Shown here piece by piece: positions 24,368 through 32,216 of a stretch of 64,000 nt of DNA. The stretch spans positions 85,672-149,671 of the forward strand of contig JBDLJH010000004.1 in assembly GCA_039714395.1 (NCBI GenBank), written 5' to 3'. The notes beneath the pieces were generated by a model. The model was given only the letters and a program-made list of their open reading frames with translations. It made no database searches and was not told the DNA's origin. Each line of letters starts with the position of its first letter. Positions within the stretch are counted from its first letter, which is position 1. Source of the DNA: JAPHSX01 sp039714395. Its GTDB lineage: Bacteria > Pseudomonadota > Gammaproteobacteria > Thiohalomonadales > Thiohalomonadaceae. The translations under genes and the position numbers were made by a program.

Positions 24368-24823
24368 CCCCTCAAACCCCAGCTGCCGCCACGCCTCGTA
24401 AACAAACACCGCCGCCGCATTGGAAAGATTAAGACTGCGACTCTCCGGCTGCATCGGCAACCTCAATCGTTGTTCCGGGGGCAGGGTATCTAACAACGAC
24501 TGCGGCAAGCCCCGTGTCTCCGGGCCAAATAACAACGCATCTCCCGTCTGATAGCTCACCTCACTGTAGTAACGACTACCTCGGGTGGTGCAGGCGTATA
24601 TTTTCCCGGGCTGCTGCTTCTCGACAAACTCCTCTAAGGTCTTATAGACCTGCAACTCAGCAAACTCGTGGTAGTCGAGACCTGCACGTCGCAGACGCTT
24701 GTCATCGAGCTCGAAACCTAACGGTTCAATCAAGTGGAGGTGACTCCCGGTGTTGGCGCAAAGACGGATTATGTTCCCGGTATTGGGCGGGATTTCAGGC
24801 TGATAGAGCACCACATGCAACAT
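24359..24823 (-). CDS. trmL: tRNA (cytidine(34)-2'-O)-methyltransferase
   Basis: A SPOUT-class methyltransferase of 154 residues that 2'-O-methylates the wobble base of tRNA-Leu isoacceptors. It shows the TrmL start VVLYQPEIPPNTGNIIRLCANTG, LIEPLGFELDDKRLRRAGLDYHE, and the knotted SAM-binding C-terminus LLFGPETRGLP and SLNLSNAAAVFVYEAWRQ. It is convergent with gpsA and divergent from the dihydroorotate dehydrogenase gene. Its 3' end is built from the AGTCNNN repeat. Confidence 0.95.
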   Translation of the reverse strand: MLHVVLYQPEIPPNTGNIIRLCANTGSHLHLIEPLGFELDDKRLRRAGLDYHEFAELQVYKTLEEFVEKQQPGKIYACTTRGSRYYSEVSYQTGDALLFGPETRGLPQSLLDTLPPEQRLRLPMQPESRSLNLSNAAAVFVYEAWRQLGFEGSR

Positions 24824-24908
24824 GCGCTAAGACTCCTTCCCACAGCTAAGGTAGAACAGGGGCGAATCATGTAGAATTCCTGTTTTTACCACTGCATCAG
24901 GTGAAGCG

Positions 24909-25880
24909 ATGAACAAGGCAGACAAGGCCATGCTGGCTGTTGATTTCTGTGGCATGCGGTTTGATACCCCGTTAGTACTACTTTCAGGCTGTGTTGGTTT
25001 CGGCGAAGAGTATACGCGGGTGAAGGGTTTTTCCAATCGCGACGTTGGTGCCGTCTGCCTCAAGGGCACTACCCTGGAGCCACGCCTTGGTAACCAGCCA
25101 CACCGCATCTACGAGACCCCGGGTGGCATGCTCAACGCCATCGGCCTGCAAAATCCTGGTGCCCCTTATGTCATCAACGAGATCCTGCCACAACTTGATT
25201 TCGAAGAGACCCGTTTTATCGCCAACATCTCCGGTTCCACCGTAGAAGACTATGCTGAGGTAGCCAGGCTGTTCGATGATTCACCCATCGATGCCATCGA
25301 GATCAATATCTCCTGCCCCAACGTAAAGGCCGGTGGTATGGCCTTTGGTAACGACCCGGAGATGTCGGCCCGCGTAGTGGAGGCGGTACGTGCCGCTACC
25401 AACAAGCCGATCATCACCAAGCTCTCTCCCAACCAGACCGACATTGCCGGTAACGCCCAGCGCTGCATCGATGCCGGCAGCGACGCCTTTGCCGTAATCA
25501 ACACGCTAATGGGTATGGCCATCGATATCGAAAGTCGCTCCACCATCCTCGGCAACAACCAGGGTGGTCTCTCTGGCCCGGCGATCAAACCCGTCGCACT
25601 ACTCAAGACCCATCAGGTCTACCAGGTCTGTCGCAGCCACAACATTCCCATTATCGGCCAGGGTGGTATCACCACGGCCGAGGATGCCATCGAATTCATT
25701 ATCGCCGGCGCCAGCGCCGTTGGCATTGGTACCTCACTGTTTTACGACCCGCTCGTCTGTCCCACGATCAATCAGGGCATTGCCGATTATCTCAAGCGCC
25801 ACGATATGACCGAGGTATCACAACTGGTCGGAACTCTAAGTTTGAACGACAACCTGTCGGCATGTGGTTGTAAGTCGTAG
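24909..25880 (+). CDS. pyrD: Class 1B dihydroorotate dehydrogenase-like protein, catalytic subunit
   Basis: 323 residues with strong similarity to the FMN subunit (PyrDB) of class 1B enzymes: GCVGFGEEY, PGGMLNAIGLQNPG, EINISCPNVKAGGMAFG with active-site Cys136, TKLSPNQTDI, NTLMGMAID and GQGGITTAEDAIEFIIAGASAVGIGT. These enzymes oxidise dihydroorotate to orotate in pyrimidine synthesis and normally pair with PyrK, which passes electrons to NAD. No pyrK is nearby. Gammaproteobacteria usually have membrane-bound class 2 PyrD, so this gene is unusual. A Cys-rich tail (ACGCKS) ends the protein. Another dihydro-pyrimidine substrate cannot be excluded. Confidence 0.85.
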   Translation: MNKADKAMLAVDFCGMRFDTPLVLLSGCVGFGEEYTRVKGFSNRDVGAVCLKGTTLEPRLGNQPHRIYETPGGMLNAIGLQNPGAPYVINEILPQLDFEETRFIANISGSTVEDYAEVARLFDDSPIDAIEINISCPNVKAGGMAFGNDPEMSARVVEAVRAATNKPIITKLSPNQTDIAGNAQRCIDAGSDAFAVINTLMGMAIDIESRSTILGNNQGGLSGPAIKPVALLKTHQVYQVCRSHNIPIIGQGGITTAEDAIEFIIAGASAVGIGTSLFYDPLVCPTINQGIADYLKRHDMTEVSQLVGTLSLNDNLSACGCKS

Positions 25881-25937
25881 TAATTCAAACTTAACCCGGC
25901 AGATTTCTGCACCGTTTGTGACAATCTGGGGGAAAGT

Positions 25938-25993
25938 TGTAGGGGCGCTTCGAGCGCGACTTCATTAAACATCGCGGCAGAGCCGCTCCTACA
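25938..25993. repeat. REP-like palindromic element
   Basis: An interrupted inverted repeat beginning TGTAGGGGCGC and ending GCCGCTCCTACA, with CGCGA and TCGCG inside the arms. It has the look of the widespread REP/BIME elements (GTAGGAGCGGC...) of Pseudomonas and other gammaproteobacteria. It lies between the convergent dihydroorotate dehydrogenase and usher genes and could also act as a transcription stop. Confidence 0.7.
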
Positions 25994-26024
25994 GTAGTAC
26001 ATCTCTCAGCTCACGGTCTGGCTG

Positions 26025-28811
26025 TTACTTAATCGCCTCAAGGGTAAAATCAATACCACTGATAAAGGGAGCGTCAGACTGGATCGTAAGCGATTCCCCA
26101 GCGGAAGATTGCAGGCCGAGTGTACTCAACTGTTCCTCTGAAACTCGTACCCGATAGTCACCAATGGGGGCCTTGCTAAGAATATAGAAACCATCATAGG
26201 CAGTTTTCGTCGTGGCAATAACGCGGTTGTTCGCATCAACCAGCTCAACTTCCACATCACCAACCCCGAACTCTCTGCCATTCTTTCTCAGGTAGACGGT
26301 GCCATCGATCTCTCCACTCATAAAGATTGGGAAATCGATCTGTATCGCATGGCCAGGCCTTGGCACAATCTGAACACCGTCAAGGGCAACACCCCATAGA
26401 GGGTCAATCAGCGTTTCGGGTGCAATGGTGATATTTGTTGACTGGTGCGCAGGTATACCGGTAAGGAACAGGATCCCATCCTCATCCGAGCGTCCCTTGC
26501 TGTAACCGCCATTTACCCGCAGGCCAACATCTTCTATGGGTTCGTCACCACTATCAAAGATACCATCCTGATTTGAGTCGATGAAAAAACGCGAGGAAAC
26601 ACTGCCCATATTGGCCACACTACGTGCCTCCGGCTCCCATCGCTCACGCCTTGGTTCATAACCAAAACCGAAGGAGAGATTGAGCGAAAGATTAATGTCA
26701 TTATTGGTATTGTAACGAGCGCCAAAACTCAGACCGTATTTTCCAGATAGCTTGGCGGCGGTAGCACTGTACTCGGTCAAGTCCTGCTGCAGAGAGTGAT
26801 TCAGGCCAAAACTTAATCGATAATCCTTGTACTTGCCCGGATCCAGTGTCAGGGCGATATTGGTTAGTTCACTTTCAGGTTCAAGCGTATAACTCAGGGT
26901 ACTGCGGAAACGGATTTTATTGATATTGCTGCTGACCCTAAAACTTCCGCTGGCCGTTGCCTGTTGGTCGGTAAGCTGCTGATGGGTCAACTGGTTTGTG
27001 ATGGCAACACCACGTGTGCTCATCGATAACTGGTTGTTTATTGTCACCAACTCACCGCCTGTGACAAACTGGTCACGTTTGTATCCCAGTGTCACCGGAA
27101 TACGCGGCAGAAATGAGGGGGGAATTGCCGTGTTTATTTTAACTTCACTACTACGTGAAATTTCCTGTGCACCGGGAAGATACTCTTCACTGACAAACTG
27201 GTTCAAATGGATATCTTTAAAACCAATCGTAGTGCTATTTATCCGTGTCTGGAGATCAATCTCCAGTGCATCGCCGCTCTCTGAATCATCAAATACCGTT
27301 GCAGAGGCCAACAGTGCATCCCAGTACCCGGTTAAGCCTGCTCCCAGATAGTTATGTTGCACAATTCCCGTTGGCTCCTGTAGCGGAATACTGACAAAGC
27401 TTAGCGTAGTCGAAAGCTGCTTACTCACACCATAATCATACTGAACGGTAGAGCGTTGCTCATCCATTTCATCGGTGATGGTCGAGGCCCTGTAATAGTG
27501 CTCACCTTTCTTGGTCATTGCCTGACTTGGTTGGAACTGCTTACTTGTCTCTCTGATCTCCCCCCGGGGCCCATAGAAGACCAGGCGAAAGTGATTGTTA
27601 CCAAAAAGAAGTGGTACATCCTGAAAATCGTACTGACCATTGGTGGCTGTTTGTTGATAGCCAATTAAGGCGTTATTTCGGTAGAGTTCCACCTCCCAGC
27701 CGGGCAGGAGTTCACCCATAAAGCGATGCCGGTCATACTCATTCTGCCTGCCGACAGGATAACTGCTAACGACCGCACCATACTCAAGGTTTGATGGCAC
27801 ATTGATCAGTCCAATGCGCGGCTCCGATACATGACCAAATTTATACTCCCTGGCATTCATTGGCCCAAGTAACGTACCCTCAGGATCCGTGCGTCCCAGG
27901 GTGACACGAAAATCATCAACCCCATCCTGGTCATTCATGGTGAGGTACCAGCTTGATTCGTGCTGAAAAAGATCTGCCGTTGCGTGTGTAGTGGATAGAA
28001 CCGTTGTGTCGTCACCCGTATCAGAATAGCGCTGGTTAATGCTCAATGTCTGGTCAAGAAAAGGTAGCGTATAGTTCTTATAGGCTTCATGGTGCCTGGG
28101 GTATTGCTGCTTACCTCGATTAAGCGTTGAAAGTGATTTTGCAATACGCCTTTCACGTTCAATACGCGCTAGAAAGGGCAGCTTTAACTCCGATCGAACC
28201 CATACACGTGATCCATAAAGGTCAACATCAAACTTCATATTGAGCCAGTCACCCATCAGGCTTGCATCGACATAAATGTCATCATCGAGAATTTTTACAA
28301 GATCATTGTTATATGTACCTATGATGCCTTTGAGTATCACCTCATTACGGCTTGTATCGAGAAGAAAGGTATTCTCCTCTTTTATTACAAAGCCGCTGGC
28401 CGAGTCTGCACCGACATCAATCGCAATATCCAGAATGGTGGCCAGGGCTCCCAACGGTAACAGGATAATATCCTGATACTGGTAAGCGCCAATAACATCC
28501 TCAAAGGTATAGGAGTCCACTCGTATTTCCAGAATTCGCAAATCGGAATCCTGTGGAAGCCAGGTGTCATTATCCGCTAGAGCTTGAGAGGAAAACTGCT
28601 GTGCCATCACCTCAGTTTGACCAGACGTGGCATTCGCTGATTCACTCAGTGCGGCCATTTGCTGTACAACAGGAATGGTGGGGGAGTTGCTGCTATTGGA
28701 AACAGTCGACTTGAGTGGCGTATTGTCTGCCGCACAGACCTCAAATGTTGCCAGAGATAGCAACAGCGGCAGTGGCAACACTAGCGATAAGGGAACAGGT
28801 TTGACCTCCAT
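26025..28811 (-). CDS. Fimbrial outer membrane usher protein
   Basis: A 928-residue usher that assembles and secretes chaperone-bound pilus subunits. It has a signal peptide (about 1-28), an N-terminal region, a large beta barrel (about 230-700), and a C-terminal section beginning near DSNQDGIFDSGDEPIEDVGLRVNGG, with two regulatory-like beta domains (about 725-925) that resemble carboxypeptidase-regulatory-like repeats. The PF00577 similarity is distant; it looks like the atypical ushers found with DUF4402 subunits and not the classical FimD type. Ribosome site GAGGA precedes the ATG. It is the last gene of the operon, 13 bases after the chaperone gene. Confidence 0.8.
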   Translation of the reverse strand: MEVKPVPLSLVLPLPLLLSLATFEVCAADNTPLKSTVSNSSNSPTIPVVQQMAALSESANATSGQTEVMAQQFSSQALADNDTWLPQDSDLRILEIRVDSYTFEDVIGAYQYQDIILLPLGALATILDIAIDVGADSASGFVIKEENTFLLDTSRNEVILKGIIGTYNNDLVKILDDDIYVDASLMGDWLNMKFDVDLYGSRVWVRSELKLPFLARIERERRIAKSLSTLNRGKQQYPRHHEAYKNYTLPFLDQTLSINQRYSDTGDDTTVLSTTHATADLFQHESSWYLTMNDQDGVDDFRVTLGRTDPEGTLLGPMNAREYKFGHVSEPRIGLINVPSNLEYGAVVSSYPVGRQNEYDRHRFMGELLPGWEVELYRNNALIGYQQTATNGQYDFQDVPLLFGNNHFRLVFYGPRGEIRETSKQFQPSQAMTKKGEHYYRASTITDEMDEQRSTVQYDYGVSKQLSTTLSFVSIPLQEPTGIVQHNYLGAGLTGYWDALLASATVFDDSESGDALEIDLQTRINSTTIGFKDIHLNQFVSEEYLPGAQEISRSSEVKINTAIPPSFLPRIPVTLGYKRDQFVTGGELVTINNQLSMSTRGVAITNQLTHQQLTDQQATASGSFRVSSNINKIRFRSTLSYTLEPESELTNIALTLDPGKYKDYRLSFGLNHSLQQDLTEYSATAAKLSGKYGLSFGARYNTNNDINLSLNLSFGFGYEPRRERWEPEARSVANMGSVSSRFFIDSNQDGIFDSGDEPIEDVGLRVNGGYSKGRSDEDGILFLTGIPAHQSTNITIAPETLIDPLWGVALDGVQIVPRPGHAIQIDFPIFMSGEIDGTVYLRKNGREFGVGDVEVELVDANNRVIATTKTAYDGFYILSKAPIGDYRVRVSEEQLSTLGLQSSAGESLTIQSDAPFISGIDFTLEAIK

Positions 28812-28824
28812 GTTTCCTCAACTA

Positions 28825-29715
28825 CTATAGGGAAAAATTTGTTTCAGCAATTAAACCTGTTTTTTCGTCTTTACCGGACTCAAGGAATATAACGCGTACA
28901 TTGCCATTCTCCAGCGTTATCCCCTGAGGGATACGCAGTGGGATGGAAAATTTTCGCAGTGCATTGGGTGTATAGACAGCAACGCCGTTGACCAGCGCGA
29001 TCGTCATCGGTGCACCACCATCGCTCGGTGTGAAGATGGCACGGAAATCGCCGTAAACCGACTGGTTGCCACTACGATTCATATCCACAGAAATGCGAGC
29101 CGTCGGATTTGCATCGTCGGCCGGAATAATACGTGCATTGTCGAGCGTCAAACTACTCTCAAGTTTACCATGTCGCACAATGGCCGGAATCGAGATGCCC
29201 ACCACAGGAACAATCTCAACAGTGATCCCTTTTTGCTCTGATTTTATAGCTGACTCAAGACCGCTCTTGGAGGATTTTGGAATCGACTGAAACAGCAGGT
29301 GAGAACGGTACTCACCCTTTTCCAGATTTCTGGGTTTTCTCAGCATCAAACGTATGACCTGTGATTGCCCTGGAGGTAATGAAATTTGCCGTGGTGAATA
29401 ACGAAGCATCGGATCTGAAAACATTCCCTTCTCATCGGCTTTGACTTCGACAAACTGCCCGTTTTTCGTCATCTGCTGGCGGATAAATTTTATCCGAAAA
29501 CTCCCTGTCTCGTCCCCCGTGTTAAGCAAGGTAACCTGAGCGGTACGCGTTCTGTCCTCAAAGACTATGCGACTTGGCGTCACCATGAGATTGGCGCCAG
29601 CTAATGCGACGTTTTGTGTAGCAATAAGAGAAGTTACAGATAATACAAACAGGGTAAAAAATTTGTATATATAGACTAAAGTTTTGATCCGTAAGTTGAA
29701 TATTCTTGCTTTCAT
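28825..29715 (-). CDS. Periplasmic pilus-assembly chaperone
   Basis: 296 residues with a long signal sequence (about 15-40) and two Ig-like domains. The first (NLMVTPSRIVFEDRTRTAQVTLLNTGDETGSFRI, then SPRQISLPPGQSQVIRLMLRKP with the usual edge strand) and the SHLLFQSIP region fit the fimbrial chaperone fold, which donates a strand to unfolded subunits. It lies between the subunit genes and the usher gene. A hairpin at 29767-29795 separates it from the subunit genes and may lower its expression. Confidence 0.82.
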   Translation of the reverse strand: MKARIFNLRIKTLVYIYKFFTLFVLSVTSLIATQNVALAGANLMVTPSRIVFEDRTRTAQVTLLNTGDETGSFRIKFIRQQMTKNGQFVEVKADEKGMFSDPMLRYSPRQISLPPGQSQVIRLMLRKPRNLEKGEYRSHLLFQSIPKSSKSGLESAIKSEQKGITVEIVPVVGISIPAIVRHGKLESSLTLDNARIIPADDANPTARISVDMNRSGNQSVYGDFRAIFTPSDGGAPMTIALVNGVAVYTPNALRKFSIPLRIPQGITLENGNVRVIFLESGKDEKTGLIAETNFSL

Positions 29716-29766
29716 TGCATCAGCCTAAAGGAATGTATTGAGTTTTTCCATACCTTATAAATGGAA

Positions 29767-29795
29767 AAGGGACAATCGCTCTCCGATTGTCCCTT
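29767..29795 (-). terminator. Hairpin between major subunit and chaperone genes (probable attenuator)
   Basis: A perfect 12-base-pair stem (AAGGGACAATCG with its complement) and a five-base loop. For minus-strand transcripts it is followed by a short TTTTCC tract, so it should stop part of the transcription after the subunit gene. This arrangement often gives excess major pilin over chaperone and usher. Confidence 0.75.
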
Positions 29796-29841
29796 ATTTC
29801 CCATATCAATCACGTCACGATTTACTTTAAGGAACTGCGCC

Positions 29842-30378
29842 TCAATTATAGTTAACGGTGACGGTGTAGGGGACGCCATCGCCTGTCGTCGTACTATATG
29901 CACCCGCAGTCTGGTTAATACCTACACCTAACGTTGCACCCACACCAAATGTTGCTAAGCCGCCAGCAGTCGTAACCGTTGGCAATACAGTCGTTGTAAA
30001 CGCCGTCAGTGCCATTGGGGCACCACCACCACCAGCAGTACCATCATCCAGTGCCGCAGAGCCAGGCGCCAACGTAACCGTAATTGCTGTGCTAACCTCA
30101 CCAGTAATATCGAATGTCGCCGCGGTATGAGCGCCCCCTTTAAAGCCTGCTCCACCAGTCGCTGAAATAACACCTGCCGATGAGACCACCACAGTACCTG
30201 CAGTTGATCCGCCATATACGTCGCCATAAGCCAGAGCGGTGGTTTCCCTTAAAGTTAAGGGGGTCAGGACATTCGCCGTTGCCGTACCGTTAATGGTCTC
30301 TGCACTCGCAGTCCCAAAGCTACCTGCGATAGTGGCTACCAGGCCCAATTTCAATAAATTCATTTTTTTCATGCTCAT
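29842..30378 (-). CDS. DUF4402-type fimbrial subunit (probable major subunit)
   Basis: 178 residues with a signal peptide (cleavage after ASA, about 26) and a DUF4402 domain: a mostly beta, Gly/Thr/Ala-rich protein with LAYGDVYGGSTAGTVVVSSAG, AATFDITGE, FGVGATLGVG and the terminal PYTVTVNYN. The same features recur in the two upstream genes. DUF4402 proteins are related to spore-coat-U-type pilin subunits. The start at 30378 has GAGG suitably placed. Its position directly before a strong hairpin suggests it is the main structural subunit. Confidence 0.8.
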   Translation of the reverse strand: MSMKKMNLLKLGLVATIAGSFGTASAETINGTATANVLTPLTLRETTALAYGDVYGGSTAGTVVVSSAGVISATGGAGFKGGAHTAATFDITGEVSTAITVTLAPGSAALDDGTAGGGGAPMALTAFTTTVLPTVTTAGGLATFGVGATLGVGINQTAGAYSTTTGDGVPYTVTVNYN

Positions 30379-30551
30379 ATACTACCTCACTTATCTAAAC
30401 CGGGGCACTTTCACCCACTTAGCACTCACTATTAATGTCGATTATTAGCTTTTAGAACTATAATTGCAAATTCACCGCCAATATCACTGTCTGCATCGAT
30501 TACTACATTTGTTACCGTGGCCACTCAACATCTCTTACCAACTGATAAATC

Positions 30552-31106
30552 TTAATTATATTCTACCGTTACCGATATCAGTCCTGTATAGGCACCGAAT
30601 GGCTGGTTACTACCCACGTTCAAGGTGGCACCCACATAGAGGGTCTGCTGCCCGCTGCCATCCAGCACGCCGCCCAGTGTAGGCGAACTGGTGTAATTGT
30701 CGACGACCATGATATTGGATGATGCGTCACTTAATACCACGGAAGCCGGTAACGTTATGGAGTAACTGGCATTGGCGTCACCTGCTATATCAAAGGCAGC
30801 AGCGCTGCCTGCAATAGCTGAATTAATGGTAGTACCACCCGTGGTCGATCGGGAACCGCTCGGTGTCATGATGACCGTACCCGCGACAGCACTCGACGAG
30901 ATATCACCAAAACCCAGGCCATTACGTGTAGCGACACTGATAGTACTGACAATATTGGCATCAGCCGTTGCGATAGCTGTTGCCGCCTGTAGTGGCGACC
31001 ATGGCACGGTTGCCGCTACAACAGCTACCGCACTAACAAGACAGCAGCTCCTAATCACCAGGGCTATTTCAGCCTTCGGCTCTCTACCAACCTCATACAC
31101 ACTCAT
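30552..31106 (-). CDS. DUF4402-type fimbrial subunit
   Basis: 184 residues. The N-terminus is longer than in the next subunit: a charged stretch, then a hydrophobic segment (about 18-42) ending in LQAA that should be the signal peptide. The mature part shows the family pattern (LGFGDISSSAVAGTVIMTPSGSRSTTGG, AAFDIAGDANASYSITLP, LYVGATLNVG and terminal ISVTVEYN). It is a paralogue of the two neighbouring subunits. GAGG precedes the ATG. Probably a minor subunit; its place in the fibre is unknown. Confidence 0.78.
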   Translation of the reverse strand: MSVYEVGREPKAEIALVIRSCCLVSAVAVVAATVPWSPLQAATAIATADANIVSTISVATRNGLGFGDISSSAVAGTVIMTPSGSRSTTGGTTINSAIAGSAAAFDIAGDANASYSITLPASVVLSDASSNIMVVDNYTSSPTLGGVLDGSGQQTLYVGATLNVGSNQPFGAYTGLISVTVEYN

Positions 31107-31204
31107 AATCCTCAGTCTATCTTCAATGTTGGGTTTTTCTAATGTTTCTCAAGCCTTTCTCAACAAACGGTTTCATTTACCTGACCAGCGGTACCATGGC
31201 ACCA

Positions 31205-32206
31205 TCAATTGTAATTCACCGTCACGGTATATGGTGTGCCCCCCCCGGTCGCTGTTGAGTAGTTACCAGCAGGTTGCAGTGGTACCAGGTTCAAAGTTGC
31301 GCCAACCTCAAAAGTATCCGTGCCGCCTACAGGCATCACACCGCTAGCGTTATAGGTAAATGTTGTGGCAGTAATCTGCTGTGCCGTCGCGCTCTCCAAC
31401 ACCGCTAAACCGCCAAAGCTTACTATGTAACTCTGACTCGGATTCCCCGTGATCTGGAATGAGGCGGCAGAGCCGGGACCTGCGGCAAAAATCTGGCCTG
31501 AACCGGTGACACTACGCACCCCTGCAGTGTCCAAAATAACCGTGCCTGCTGAACTGCCGCCTGCCACGGTGCCAAAATCCATGGGTACTGTCTCAGCAAT
31601 AGTTATATTGATTAGAGACGTAGCGGTGGCAGTACTGCTTACCGAGGTTGCTGTCCCAGATTGTGTCAAATCCAGAGTAAATGCTGGTGAGGTATAGAGG
31701 CCCGCTGCCTGCGGAAAAGTGGCAGCTAAATCTCCCTGAAAAGTCAGGGTGAGGGGCAGACTTGTGGGCTTCAGTGCCAGAATGGGTAGTGCTGTCGGTG
31801 TCGGAATAAACGTTGGTTCACTCACCAACACGTTTGTCAGTGGCATGCTGGCAGCACCATTGGTTAGGGGCGCAGGTGCCACACTCCAACTGAGATCAAA
31901 ACCGTAGCTACTACATGTAATGGGATCAAGGGTATTATTTACCGTAACCGTAAAGGTGGTAACAGGATCCGACGATGCTGGGAAAACGGTACCGGTAGCC
32001 GTCAGCAAACCACTACTGTCTATATCTAGTGTTCCGCTGCCAGATTCAATGTAGAAAGCGCCAAATGCCAAAGACTGCGTACTGGTAAGTGTCCAGTTAC
32101 TTTTGCACCGGGCTTCGTTCGGCGGTGGTTTTGCTGCCCACACCGGGAGGCTGGAGATAAGGAGGGCGATTCCACCAAGTACTGCAATCCTATGGTTTTG
32201 TGACAT
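31205..32206 (-). CDS. Two-domain DUF4402-type fimbrial protein (possible tip protein)
   Basis: About 333 residues with a signal peptide (cleavage after VWA, about 24). The first half (about 30-190) has two Cys (EARCKSNW and DPITCSSYG) and SLAFGAFYIESGSGTLDIDSSG, a diverged subunit-like domain. The second half (about 195-333) is a clear DUF4402 domain (MDFGTVAGGSSAGTVILDTAG, ASFQITGNPSQSYIVSF, FEVGATLNL, terminal YTVTVNYN). A two-domain architecture and first position among the subunits fit a tip or adhesin role, which is inference. GTG at 32212 is an alternative start; the ATG at 32206 is chosen. Confidence 0.72.
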   Translation of the reverse strand: MSQNHRIAVLGGIALLISSLPVWAAKPPPNEARCKSNWTLTSTQSLAFGAFYIESGSGTLDIDSSGLLTATGTVFPASSDPVTTFTVTVNNTLDPITCSSYGFDLSWSVAPAPLTNGAASMPLTNVLVSEPTFIPTPTALPILALKPTSLPLTLTFQGDLAATFPQAAGLYTSPAFTLDLTQSGTATSVSSTATATSLINITIAETVPMDFGTVAGGSSAGTVILDTAGVRSVTGSGQIFAAGPGSAASFQITGNPSQSYIVSFGGLAVLESATAQQITATTFTYNASGVMPVGGTDTFEVGATLNLVPLQPAGNYSTATGGGTPYTVTVNYN

Positions 32207-32216
32207 AAACACTCAT

